A DNA stretch of 36,846 nt from an uncultured Eubacteriales bacterium (GTDB lineage Bacteria > Bacillota > Clostridia > Peptostreptococcales > Anaerovoracaceae), in NCBI GenBank assembly GCA_900318155.1, contig ONJN01000067.1, forward strand, positions 1-36,846. Reading direction: 5' to 3'. The position numbers and the translations under genes are program-made. Numbering within the stretch: the stretch's first letter is position 1; the number at the start of each line of letters is the position of its first letter. Shown here in pieces: positions 16,274 through 25,390 of the stretch. The notes beneath the pieces are model-generated. The model ran no database searches. It saw nothing but the letters and a program-made list of their open reading frames with translations, and was not told the origin of the DNA.

Positions 16274-18907
16274 ATGAGTAAGCTATCGCCGATGATGCGA
16301 CAGTATATGGATATTAAAGCTGAATATAAAGACGCGATTCTTTTTTTTCGTCTGGGTGACTTCTATGAAATGTTCTTTGAAGACGCGAAACTCGTCTCGA
16401 GGCTTCTGGAGCTCACGCTGACTGGAAAAAACTGCGGCCTGGAGGAGCGGGCGCCGATGTGTGGAGTTCCGTTTCATTCGGCGGACACGTACATCGCACG
16501 ACTCGTCGAGATGGGATATAAAGTCGCCATCTGCGAACAGCTGGAAGAACCCTCGCAGACAAAAAGAATGGTCCGGCGCGGCGTTGTTAAAGTCGTAACA
16601 CCCGGAACGGTCACGTCAGATATGATTCTTCGGGAAAATGAGAATAATTATCTGGCTGCCGTCTGCCTCGCCAAAAATGGAGTTTCGCTTGCTTACGCGG
16701 ACATTTCAACGGGGGAGTTTTCTGTCACAGAAAAAGCAGCGGATCCAAACGTCCTTGATGACATCGTCAACGAACTGAACCGTATACGTGCGCGGGAGAT
16801 TCTGATCAGTGACACGGCGCAGGGGCGTTATGATATAAAAAAGATCCGGGACGCAGTGAGCGCTTTTGTCCGGATATTGCCAGAGTCGTACTGCCCGCCG
16901 AAGACAGCGGAAGAAATCATCCGAACCCAGATGGGAAATGTTCCTATGACCGCGCTCGGTCTGAACGGACGAGGGCTAAGCCGGCTTGCCGCGGGGACAT
17001 TGCTTGTGTTTCTGCATGAAACACAGATGCAGGATCTCAGGCAGATGACAAACATCACGTACTATGAGATTGGCAGCAGAATGTCGCTGGACAAGGTGAC
17101 CATCCGCAACCTGGAGATCACGGAGACACTTTTTGAGAAAAAGGTCAAAGGGTCGCTACTCGGCGTACTGGACCATACCGGAACCGCGATGGGCGGGCGG
17201 AAGCTGCGTCAGTGGCTGCGCGAGCCGCTGAATTCTGCCGGTCAGATCAACCGGCGGCTGGATGCGGTCGGCGAGCTTGCAGAAGATCTGTTGATGCTGG
17301 AAGATCTGAGATCCGCTTTTAAAAAAGTGTATGATTTTGAGCGGCTCTCCGGGAGGATCGCGTCCGGAAACGCGAACGGGAAAGACATGATCGCCTTAAA
17401 GAACTCGATCGGGGCGCTTCCGATCATTCACGCCGCGTTAAAAAGAGCAGATTGTGATCTGTTGCGGGAGCTTGACAGTGATCTGGGCGATCACACTGAG
17501 ATTTTTGAACTCATCAGTCAGGCGATTGTTGAAGATCCGCCTTTGACCATAAAAGAGGGAGGACTCATCAAACCAGGTTATTCAGAGGAGCTCGACGCGA
17601 TCGAAGATTCCATTAAAGACGCGAAAATCTGGATTTCCGGCCTGGATGTGGCTGAAAAAGAGCGAACAGGAATCACGCACCTTAAGGTGGGGTATAATAA
17701 GGTTTTCGGTTATTATATTGAGGTGAGCCGATCCAATCTTGATCTTGTTCCGGATGATTATATCCGTAAACAGACGCTGGTCGGCGCGGAGCGGTTCATC
17801 ACGCCAAAGCTGAAAGAGATGGAAAGCCTGGTTCTGAACGCTGAAACTAAAATTAACCGGATTCAGTACGATCTTTTTACGGAGCTCAGGGAAAAGGTGG
17901 GCGAACACATTCAGGAACTGCAGAAAACCTCGCGCGCAATCGCGGTGCTTGATGTTCTTTCGGCTTTTGCCGACGCTGGTGTGAAGTACGGATACGTCCG
18001 GCCGGCGGTCGACAACAGCCTGAAACTGGAGATCGAAAAGGGCCGACACCCGGTCATCGAACAAATGACAAAGCAGGGTTTGTTTGTTTCCAACGATACC
18101 TATATGGACGATACGTCTTCTTCGATGCTGATCATCACAGGTCCGAACATGTCCGGAAAATCGACCTATATGAGGCAGACAGCACTGATCGTGCTGATGG
18201 CGCAGATCGGTTGTTTTGTGCCGGCCCGGCGCGCGCATATCGGCGTCGTGGATCGCATTTTTACCAGAATCGGGGCTTCAGACAATCTTGCGCAGGGTCA
18301 GTCGACTTTTTATGTGGAAATGAGTGAGCTGGCGTACATCCTCAGAAACGCGGGCGAGCGCAGTCTGGTGATTCTGGACGAGATCGGACGTGGAACCAGT
18401 ACTTACGACGGACTTTCGATCGCGTGGTCCACGGTTGAGTATTTGTGTAATGAAAACCGTCATATCCGGACTCTTTTTGCTACACATTATCACGAGCTGA
18501 CGATGATGGAAGAATCAATCCGGGGTGTGAAGAATCTGACGATCGATGTCTCAGAAGAGAATGAAGAAATCGTCTTCCTCCATAAGATTATTCCAGGCTC
18601 CGCCAGTCGGAGTTACGGCGTTCATGTCGCCCGGCTTGCGGGCGTGCCGCAGGTTCTGCTGGACAATGCGGAGTTTAAACTGAAAGCATTGGAATCAGAG
18701 GATTCGGCAGCAGCGGTGTCTGATGCGTTCAGGACGTCCTCATATGATATTGCTGCAAAAAAGGAAACGGAAGAACAGTTGTCGTTTTTTACACAGGCAA
18801 TCAATCCGGCCGTTGAAAAGCTGAGAAATATTGATCTGATGGAAGTGACACCGTCACAGGCAATCCGGATCCTGGAAGATCTGAAGGCACTGACGGAGAG
18901 AAAATAA
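16274..18907 (+). CDS. mutS: DNA mismatch repair protein MutS
   Basis: A protein of 877 residues from ATG 16274 behind GAGGTGG (16265-16271). The mismatch-reading motif GDFYEMF is present, with the wedge Phe at residue 30. The C-terminal ATPase has Walker A TGPNMSGKSTYMRQ, ILDEIGRGTSTYDG and the ATHYHEL switch. It binds mismatches and recruits MutL. The end shares one base with a possible early mutL start, showing operon coupling. Confidence 0.96.
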   Translation: MSKLSPMMRQYMDIKAEYKDAILFFRLGDFYEMFFEDAKLVSRLLELTLTGKNCGLEERAPMCGVPFHSADTYIARLVEMGYKVAICEQLEEPSQTKRMVRRGVVKVVTPGTVTSDMILRENENNYLAAVCLAKNGVSLAYADISTGEFSVTEKAADPNVLDDIVNELNRIRAREILISDTAQGRYDIKKIRDAVSAFVRILPESYCPPKTAEEIIRTQMGNVPMTALGLNGRGLSRLAAGTLLVFLHETQMQDLRQMTNITYYEIGSRMSLDKVTIRNLEITETLFEKKVKGSLLGVLDHTGTAMGGRKLRQWLREPLNSAGQINRRLDAVGELAEDLLMLEDLRSAFKKVYDFERLSGRIASGNANGKDMIALKNSIGALPIIHAALKRADCDLLRELDSDLGDHTEIFELISQAIVEDPPLTIKEGGLIKPGYSEELDAIEDSIKDAKIWISGLDVAEKERTGITHLKVGYNKVFGYYIEVSRSNLDLVPDDYIRKQTLVGAERFITPKLKEMESLVLNAETKINRIQYDLFTELREKVGEHIQELQKTSRAIAVLDVLSAFADAGVKYGYVRPAVDNSLKLEIEKGRHPVIEQMTKQGLFVSNDTYMDDTSSSMLIITGPNMSGKSTYMRQTALIVLMAQIGCFVPARRAHIGVVDRIFTRIGASDNLAQGQSTFYVEMSELAYILRNAGERSLVILDEIGRGTSTYDGLSIAWSTVEYLCNENRHIRTLFATHYHELTMMEESIRGVKNLTIDVSEENEEIVFLHKIIPGSASRSYGVHVARLAGVPQVLLDNAEFKLKALESEDSAAAVSDAFRTSSYDIAAKKETEEQLSFFTQAINPAVEKLRNIDLMEVTPSQAIRILEDLKALTERK

Positions 18908-18927
18908 TGGAAATAAAGGGAGCGAAG

Positions 18928-20898
18928 ATGATCAGGGTTTTAGAGAAAAATGTTTCGGATAAAATTGCCGCCGGCGAAGTCATCGACCGGCCGGTCTCGA
19001 TTGTCAAAGAATTGGTCGAAAACTCAATTGACGCCGGTGCCCGTAATATAACCGTGGAAATCAGGAAAGGCGGCCGGGAATCGATCCGTGTCACCGACGA
19101 CGGGAGTGGAATTGATCGCGTCGACGCGGAAACCGCGTTTCTCAGGCACGCGACAAGTAAAATCCGTGATGTGTCCGACCTTGATATGATTACGAGCCTC
19201 GGCTTCCGCGGAGAAGCGCTCGCCAGCATTGCCGCCGTTACCAGAACGACGCTGATCACAAAGACATCGAAAAGCAGCACCGGCTGCCGTCTGGTAATAC
19301 ATGGAGGAAAAGTACTGGAAAATACAGCATCGGGCTGTCCGGACGGCACAAGCATGATTGTGGATGATCTTTTTTACAACACACCGGCCCGGCGCGAATT
19401 CCTGAAATCCGACGCGGCCGAAAGCGGAAGGATCATTGAGTTTATGCAGGAAATATCGCTCGCATATACAGACATCCGTTTTCAGCTGATCAATAACGGA
19501 AAAATCGTTTTTACCGGGATCGGAAACGGCAGTATGAAAAGCACAGTGCTCTCGGTTTATAAACAAAAGGAATATCGTAATCTGATCGAGCTGGATCACA
19601 GAGAAACCGGTTTTATAATAAACGGATTGATTTCGCTGCCATCGCTGACCCGTTCGACCAGAAAAAACCAGATTTTTTTTGTCAACGGGCGGGTCGTCAA
19701 AAGCCGCGTCCTCGAGAAAGCAGTTTCAGACGGTTACAAAGAACGAGTTTTCCCTGGTCGGTTTCCGGTTGTATTTCTGGATATCCGCCTTGATCCGGCG
19801 TCGATCGACGTCAATATTCACCCGTCTAAGCGTGAAATCCGTTTCCACGATGAAAAAAAGATTTCCAATGTGATTATTAATGCGATCGTACGAACACTGG
19901 GAAAGGACGAGGCCGTTATTGACGCCGGCGCTTCTTTTGAAGCTGCGATTGACAAAGAAAAGAAGATGCCGGAAAACTCTGCGTCCCGGGATGATCTGAA
20001 AACCGGGAAAACGGCCGGCGCTCCTGAAAAAAATAGAAAGGAAGCCGGGAACAACGATCCGGAAATGCAGCTTGATGTGAAACAACTGCTGCAGGAACGG
20101 CGCGCAGAAGCCGACGCGCAGAGAAAGTCGGGTGCCGTTTCCTTTGTCCATGAAGAAACACCGTCCTTTGACGCGGCAAAAGAAAAACCGAATAAATCTT
20201 TGCGGGAATCGAACGATCGGACTCGGGACTCCGTACGTTTAAACCCCGATGGATTAGCCGGAAAACCTGACGCAGATCATTTGCCGTTCGACATTCAGGA
20301 TAAAGGAAACCGCCCGTTTGAATTCTCGGATCTGCTGATCACCGGCAGTATTTTTCGGACCTATATCACGGCGACTGATAAAAAACATTTTTATCTGATT
20401 GACCAGCACGCGGCGCACGAACGGATCTTTTATGAAAAACTCGTTGCCCAGTATCTGGCCGAACGGAAACTGAGTCAGCCGATTCTGACGCCGTTTATTG
20501 TCGACGTCCCATTGTCCGTTAAAGAAACGGAGATCTCGTGGATCGGCGCGCTGGAGGAAATGGGTTACAAAATCAGTGAATTCGGCCCTAACACGTATCG
20601 GGTAACAGAGATACCGACGTTCATGGAAATTTCTGAGGCGGAGTCTTTTCTGAGGGATTTTCTGGAACACACGGAAGGGGAGAAGACGCCGGAAAACCGC
20701 GTTGTCATCGACAAGCTGATCAGGAACTCCTGTAAAAACGCCGTTAAAGCGAACGACGTACTGTCCATGGAGGAAATGATGGCGTTGATCGAACAGCTCA
20801 GCCGCTGCCGGAACCCGTTCTCCTGTCCGCACGGCCGGCCGACTTTTGTCCGCATGTCCGTTCGGGATATCGAAAAACTATTCAAACGCGTACAGTAA
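18928..20898 (+). CDS. mutL: DNA mismatch repair protein MutL with endonuclease motif
   Basis: A protein of 656 residues when started at ATG 18928, which has AAAGGGAG five bases before it and matches the usual N-terminus (MIRVLEKNVSDKIAAGEV). An upstream ATG at 18907 overlaps mutS and would add seven residues. The GHKL ATPase has ELVENSIDAGA, DDGSGI and GFRGEAL. The C-terminal domain holds the nickase motif DQHAAHERIFYE, NSCKNAVKAND and the zinc motif CPHGRP, so this is the nicking MutL type expected where MutH is absent. A long Lys/Glu/Arg-rich linker lies around residues 330-460. Confidence 0.96.
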   Translation: MIRVLEKNVSDKIAAGEVIDRPVSIVKELVENSIDAGARNITVEIRKGGRESIRVTDDGSGIDRVDAETAFLRHATSKIRDVSDLDMITSLGFRGEALASIAAVTRTTLITKTSKSSTGCRLVIHGGKVLENTASGCPDGTSMIVDDLFYNTPARREFLKSDAAESGRIIEFMQEISLAYTDIRFQLINNGKIVFTGIGNGSMKSTVLSVYKQKEYRNLIELDHRETGFIINGLISLPSLTRSTRKNQIFFVNGRVVKSRVLEKAVSDGYKERVFPGRFPVVFLDIRLDPASIDVNIHPSKREIRFHDEKKISNVIINAIVRTLGKDEAVIDAGASFEAAIDKEKKMPENSASRDDLKTGKTAGAPEKNRKEAGNNDPEMQLDVKQLLQERRAEADAQRKSGAVSFVHEETPSFDAAKEKPNKSLRESNDRTRDSVRLNPDGLAGKPDADHLPFDIQDKGNRPFEFSDLLITGSIFRTYITATDKKHFYLIDQHAAHERIFYEKLVAQYLAERKLSQPILTPFIVDVPLSVKETEISWIGALEEMGYKISEFGPNTYRVTEIPTFMEISEAESFLRDFLEHTEGEKTPENRVVIDKLIRNSCKNAVKANDVLSMEEMMALIEQLSRCRNPFSCPHGRPTFVRMSVRDIEKLFKRVQ

Positions 20899-20924
20899 AA
20901 GGTATTTTTTGAAACCAGTCAGTC

Positions 20925-21911
20925 ATGAAGAATGAATCAAACAGAATTAACAGAACCATCGTCGTGATCTGCGGCCCGACCGCCGTTGGAAAGACGGAAT
21001 TTGCGATCCGGGTTGCGGAAGATTTCGGCGGAGAGATCGTTTCATGTGATTCGATGCAGCTCTATCAATATCTTGATATCGGCAGCGCCAAGCCGACGCC
21101 GGAAGAGCAGGCCAGGGCAAAGCATTACCTGGTTGGTGAGATCGATCCGCGCGAGCCGTTTTCCGCCGCTGAATACCGGACGCGGGCCAGGGCCGCCATT
21201 GAATACATCTTCAGCTGCGGGAAGCTTCCGATTGTAGCGGGCGGAACCGGTCTTTACCTGAATTCCCTTCTTTACGACATGGACTTCAGCGCACCGCCGA
21301 GAAATGACGGATTCCGGGACGAGTTGTATAGAATCGCAGAAGAAAATGGTACAGAGTATCTTTATAATCTGCTTCGGTCGAAGGATCCGGCTGCCGCCGA
21401 CAGAATCCACCCGCATAACATCCGTAAGGTCGTTCGCGCACTGGAAATCCTGGAATCGGGAAGCCCTTTGAAAGATATTTCACGGGATCTGCAGCGGACA
21501 AAGGATTACCGGGTCATTTTGACCGGACTGATGAGAGAACGCCGGGTATTATACGACCGCATCAATCACCGTGTCGACCTGCTGATGGAAGCCGGCCTGG
21601 AAAATGAGGTCCGTTCGCTTTTAAATATGGGGCTGACACTTGACGACATATCCATGAAGGGTATAGGATACAAGGAAATCATTGAATACCTGAATGGAGA
21701 ATATCCGCTGGAAGAAGCTGTACGCCTGATCAAACGGAACACCAGGCGCTTTGCCAAAAGACAGATGACATGGTTCCGGCGGTATAAAGACATGAAATGG
21801 TTCAACATCTCGGAGTATGCCTCTGCGGATGAATGTGTGCGCGCGCTTGAATCGTATATTCAATCTGAATTGAAGAAATATGAAACAGAAATAAACAGGG
21901 ACGGAATATAA
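20925..21911 (+). CDS. miaA: tRNA dimethylallyltransferase MiaA
   Basis: A protein of 328 residues. The P-loop GPTAVGKT is at residues 17-24, followed by SCDSMQLYQYLDIGSAKP, the DMA-PP and tRNA-binding part IVAGGTGLYLNSLLY, and GIGYKEI. It adds a dimethylallyl group to A37 of tRNAs reading UNN codons; its donor comes from the isoprenoid route started by Dxs. No clear ribosome site precedes the ATG, which is unusual among these tightly packed genes. Its place after mutL is conserved in Bacillota; hfq, often next, is absent here. Confidence 0.95.
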   Translation: MKNESNRINRTIVVICGPTAVGKTEFAIRVAEDFGGEIVSCDSMQLYQYLDIGSAKPTPEEQARAKHYLVGEIDPREPFSAAEYRTRARAAIEYIFSCGKLPIVAGGTGLYLNSLLYDMDFSAPPRNDGFRDELYRIAEENGTEYLYNLLRSKDPAAADRIHPHNIRKVVRALEILESGSPLKDISRDLQRTKDYRVILTGLMRERRVLYDRINHRVDLLMEAGLENEVRSLLNMGLTLDDISMKGIGYKEIIEYLNGEYPLEEAVRLIKRNTRRFAKRQMTWFRRYKDMKWFNISEYASADECVRALESYIQSELKKYETEINRDGI

Positions 21912-21994
21912 TAATTTCCGGATGGGTCCGCCTCTGCAGGCAGACGGGTCTGTTTCCACATTAAACAAGCTGATATCGGACGAAAGAGGGAAGT

Positions 21995-23140
21995 ATGCCG
22001 AAACAGGTCAAAACATACAATAAAAGCGACAAACCCGACAACGTTGTGGAAAATGAGAACAAGGTCTTTTTGGAATGCGAAAAAGTCGAAGAAGGGCTGC
22101 CGAAATTCCTGAGAGGTTTTTTTGTGTATTTAAAAGGGAATGTTTTGCCAGCCACAAGACTCGCGTATCTGCGCGACATTCTTTTTTTTCTTGAATATCT
22201 GATCGCGGAAACTGATCTCACGGAGGCTGAAACGCCGGAACAGATCAGCCTGCAGGAGATTAACAGGATTCAGTCCATTGACGTTAATCTTTTCCTTGAT
22301 TACTGCCGAAAGTATAAAGTGGAAACGGAAAAAACGCTTTATATCTACGAAAACAGCAACAAAACGCTTGCGAGGAAAAAATCTTCTTTGTCTGTCCTGT
22401 TCAAGTACCTGTACAGAGATAAACTCGTCGATGAAAACATCACGGACGGTTTCGATCCGATCCGTGTTCAGAAAGCCGGCGAAAAGGAGATTAAGGCGCT
22501 GGAAGACAATGAAGTCATGGTCATGCTCGACGCGGTCTCGACCGGGGAAGGCCTGACAAAGCGCGAACGCGTTTACTGGGAAAAGACAAAAAAGCGTGAC
22601 AAAGCGATTCTGATCCTTTTTCTGACGTACGGACTCCGGCTCTCAGAGCTTCAGCAGCTGAATGTATCTTCATTCAATTTCAGCCGCGGCGAATTTATCA
22701 TTTACAGAAAACGCGGCAAGGAATCGGTCATGCCGATGAATCAGTCTGTAACTATGGTCGTCAGCGATTATATCCAGAACGAGCGTCCGGACGATAAAAA
22801 ACTGGATGAGGAAAACAGGGACGCCCTGTTTCTGTCACTTCAGGGACGCCGGATGACCGGCAGGCAGATCCGGGAGCTGGTAAAAAAGTATACATCGATC
22901 GCTCTTAAAACATCCAGAAAGGGCGGATACAGCCCGCATAAGCTCCGTGCTACCGCGGCGACCAGCCTGATCGGAAGAGGGGAATCGATCTATGATGTCG
23001 CCGCGCTCCTGGACCATGAACAGGTCACGACTACACAGCTTTACGCGAGAGAAAAAAGAAATGTACGTCGGCAGCTGGTCAGAGATATGGAATGGGAGCT
23101 TGAACGAACCGAATCACAGAATAATAAACAGGAATCATGA
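21995..23140 (+). CDS. Tyrosine recombinase (Xer/integrase family)
   Basis: A protein of 381 residues with GAAAGAGGGAAG before the ATG. All catalytic residues can be matched: Arg215 (TYGLRLSEL), Lys242 (KRGKES), His315 and Arg318 (SPHKLRAT), His341 (LLDHEQVTTTQ) and the nucleophile Tyr350. A SAM-like N-terminal core-binding domain spans about residues 35-150. It is somewhat longer than XerC/D, with a 33-residue polar N-terminus. It overlaps the next gene by four bases and shares the style of the housekeeping operon. I see no phage genes or att repeats around it, so a chromosomal role is more likely than an integrase of a mobile element. Confidence 0.88.
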   Translation: MPKQVKTYNKSDKPDNVVENENKVFLECEKVEEGLPKFLRGFFVYLKGNVLPATRLAYLRDILFFLEYLIAETDLTEAETPEQISLQEINRIQSIDVNLFLDYCRKYKVETEKTLYIYENSNKTLARKKSSLSVLFKYLYRDKLVDENITDGFDPIRVQKAGEKEIKALEDNEVMVMLDAVSTGEGLTKRERVYWEKTKKRDKAILILFLTYGLRLSELQQLNVSSFNFSRGEFIIYRKRGKESVMPMNQSVTMVVSDYIQNERPDDKKLDEENRDALFLSLQGRRMTGRQIRELVKKYTSIALKTSRKGGYSPHKLRATAATSLIGRGESIYDVAALLDHEQVTTTQLYAREKRNVRRQLVRDMEWELERTESQNNKQES

Positions 23141-24471
23141 CAATGACAAAAAAAGAAGAAAACCCATCGGGGAAAATCACAAGAGAGCTCGAAGCTCTGC
23201 TGGCTGGAGAATTCGGCATTGACCGCCGGATCATCGAACTGGTCAGGGCCGCCGAAGAACGTGCCGGCGCGGATTTCACAGCACTTGATGAGATTAAGAA
23301 ATACAATCAGTATAAAGTGACTGCGGCATTTCAGAAGAATCGCGTATCCGATACGCATTTTGCCTGGAACACCGGGTACGGATATGATGATTCCGGCCGC
23401 GAAATCACAGAAAAGGTCTACGCGGACGTTTTTCACACGGAAGCAGCGCTGGTCAGGACACAGATCGTAAACGGAACACACGCGCTGGCGGTCACGCTGC
23501 AGGGCATCCTGCGGCCGGGCGATGAAATGATCTACTGTACCGGCGGTCCGTACGACACCCTGGAGGAAGTAATCGGGATCCGGGGGAGCGGCATGGGTTC
23601 GCTGAAGGAGTTTGGAATCACGTATAAGCAGGTCGATCTTTTGCCGGACGGTTCGATCGATCTGGAAGGGGTGCGCGGCGCGATTACGGAAAAAACGCGG
23701 ATGTGCTGTGTTCAGCGTGCCACCGGTTACGCGTGGCGGAAGGCGGTCACAATTTCTCAGATCAGAGAATGGGCTGATTTTGTTCATTCAATCGACCCGG
23801 AGATTGTCTGCATGGCAGATAACTGTTATGGGGAATTTCTGGATATTCTCGAACCGACCGACGTCGGGGTGGACATTATGGCCGGGTCTCTGATTAAAAA
23901 TCCGGGCGGCGGGCTGGCGCTGTCCGGAGGCTATGTCGTCGGGAAAGCCGAGCTCCGTGATCAGGTGGCGTATCGCCTGACCTGCCCGGGTATCGGTGAC
24001 GAGTGCGGTCTTACATTTGGCCAGACCCGAGCCATACTGCAAGGGCTTTTTATGGCTCCGTCGGTAACGATCGGGGCGCTGAAAGGAGCTCTGCTCTGCG
24101 GTGAAGTTTACGGAGGGCTGGGATTTCCGGTCTGTCCGGAACGGGGTGATACGAGAAGTGACATTATTCAAAGCGTAAGCCTCGGATCCGAGGAAGCGCT
24201 TGTCGCTTTTTGTCAGGGGATTCAGGCTGCCGCGCCGGTTGATTCCTTTGTCTCGCCGGAACCGTGGGAAATGCCGGGATATGAAGACCGTGTCGTCATG
24301 GCGGCCGGAGCTTTTGTGCAGGGATCGTCGATCGAACTCAGCGCGGACGGCCCGGTCCGGGAACCTTACATTGTATATTTTCAGGGCGGTCTGACATATG
24401 AGCATTCAAAGCTGGGTGTTATGATGTCTGCCGACATGCTTCTTAAAAGAAATCTGATAGAACTGCCATAG
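23137..24471 (+). CDS. YnbB-type PLP protein (methionine gamma-lyase family, PF06838-like)
   Basis: A protein of 444 residues. It has a fold-type I PLP pattern with the likely Lys254 in AGSLIKNPGGGLALSGGY, and the family motifs HFAWNTGYGYDD, QIVNGTHALAVTL and MADNCYGEF. These proteins are annotated as aluminium resistance or methionine gamma-lyase family proteins, mostly without proof of reaction. They are found next to mutSL-miaA in many Bacillota, as here. The start ATG overlaps the recombinase stop; a second ATG six bases on is equally possible. Confidence 0.88.
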   Translation: MTMTKKEENPSGKITRELEALLAGEFGIDRRIIELVRAAEERAGADFTALDEIKKYNQYKVTAAFQKNRVSDTHFAWNTGYGYDDSGREITEKVYADVFHTEAALVRTQIVNGTHALAVTLQGILRPGDEMIYCTGGPYDTLEEVIGIRGSGMGSLKEFGITYKQVDLLPDGSIDLEGVRGAITEKTRMCCVQRATGYAWRKAVTISQIREWADFVHSIDPEIVCMADNCYGEFLDILEPTDVGVDIMAGSLIKNPGGGLALSGGYVVGKAELRDQVAYRLTCPGIGDECGLTFGQTRAILQGLFMAPSVTIGALKGALLCGEVYGGLGFPVCPERGDTRSDIIQSVSLGSEEALVAFCQGIQAAAPVDSFVSPEPWEMPGYEDRVVMAAGAFVQGSSIELSADGPVREPYIVYFQGGLTYEHSKLGVMMSADMLLKRNLIELP

Positions 24472-24482
24472 GAGAGATGTTT

Positions 24483-25241
24483 ATGATCAAAGAAATAATG
24501 GACAAAGGGAATCAGGAGAATAAGCGCAAGAGAATTTTCGCGATTCTTAAGATTTTGATTTTGCTGGTGATTCTCGTCGGCATTCCGGCGTATATTCTGA
24601 TTTTTCACCGCGATCTGATTACACAACTGAAATCTTTTGACCATGTAACTTCAATGCTGAAATCTTATAAAACGGCAGGCGGCGCACTGGTGTACCTGAC
24701 CGCGCAAATCCTTCAGATCGTGATCAGCATCCTGCCGGGGCAGGTGTTTCAAATTGCCGCTGGTTACGTGTTCGGCTTTTTCCCGGGGCTTTTGCTGTCG
24801 ATCGCCGGAGTTCTGGCCGGAACGACTTTGACTTATTATCTTGCAAAAATTCTGGGCACAGATGGCATGGAGTGGATTCTTGGTTCAGATAAGATGAAAC
24901 GCTTTGTCAGTATGCTGAACAGTGAAAAAGCGTATATTATAATCTTTTTGATTTATCTGATCCCGGGAATGCCAAAGGATCTGATATGTTACGCTGCCGG
25001 GATCTCAGGCGTGGATTTCAGACGTTTTCTTCTGATTTCCACGATCGGCAGGATTCCCGCTATGTGTGGGAGTCTTTTGTTCGGCGCGCTTTACAGAAGA
25101 GGGAACTATGGACTGATGATCACGCTCGCTACAATCATTACAGTGGTTGTTGTAATCTGTTTTTTCAGGCGGAAACAACTGTCTGATTTGTTGAAACGGA
25201 TTAACTTGAATCATACTTCTGAAAAAACTGATCCAGAATGA
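24483..25241 (+). CDS. TVP38/TMEM64 (VTT-domain) membrane protein
   Basis: A protein of 252 residues; GGAGAG (24471-24476) sets the start at ATG 24483 rather than 24477. There are five to six hydrophobic helices. The VTT/SNARE-associated signature is seen in PGQVFQIAAGYVFGFFPG and IYLIPGMPKDLICYAAG with its Pro-Gly re-entrant motif. Related DedA-superfamily proteins move lipids across the membrane; the substrate of this one is not known. It is the last gene of the mutS operon. Confidence 0.88.
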   Translation: MIKEIMDKGNQENKRKRIFAILKILILLVILVGIPAYILIFHRDLITQLKSFDHVTSMLKSYKTAGGALVYLTAQILQIVISILPGQVFQIAAGYVFGFFPGLLLSIAGVLAGTTLTYYLAKILGTDGMEWILGSDKMKRFVSMLNSEKAYIIIFLIYLIPGMPKDLICYAAGISGVDFRRFLLISTIGRIPAMCGSLLFGALYRRGNYGLMITLATIITVVVVICFFRRKQLSDLLKRINLNHTSEKTDPE

Positions 25242-25279
25242 TGGAGATTCAATCTGTTTCGGCGTTTTTTTCTTTTTTC
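25193..25279 (+). terminator. Terminator of the mutS operon, overlapping the end of the last gene
   Basis: GAAACGGATT and TGAATC (25193-25212) pair with GATTCAATCTGTTTC (25246-25260), leaving a four-base bulge. A further TTCTG/CAGAA pairing exists inside the loop. Runs of T follow (25265-25279). The 5' arm lies inside the coding sequence. Confidence 0.7.
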
Positions 25280-25390
25280 TTATAATAGAAATCATCGGGA
25301 GCCGCTTTTTTATGGTAGAATATAATAAACCAACTCAGCAAGTATGAAAAGTTTAGCTGAAAAATCATTATTATGAAGGGAAATAGAAGA

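Noticed and set aside
21912..21994. A hairpin between miaA and the recombinase gene as a terminator
   Set aside because: GCCT/AGGC and CAGA/TCTG pairings are short and no real T run follows; read-through in the operon is more likely.
21995..23140. The tyrosine recombinase as integrase of a mobile element
   Set aside because: Its flanks are housekeeping genes in operon spacing, with no tRNA target, direct repeats or phage genes.
25280..25390. A SAM riboswitch or T-box before metY
   Set aside because: Only about 110 bases separate the upstream terminator from the start codon, and neither the conserved SAM-I core nor a T-box sequence is seen.
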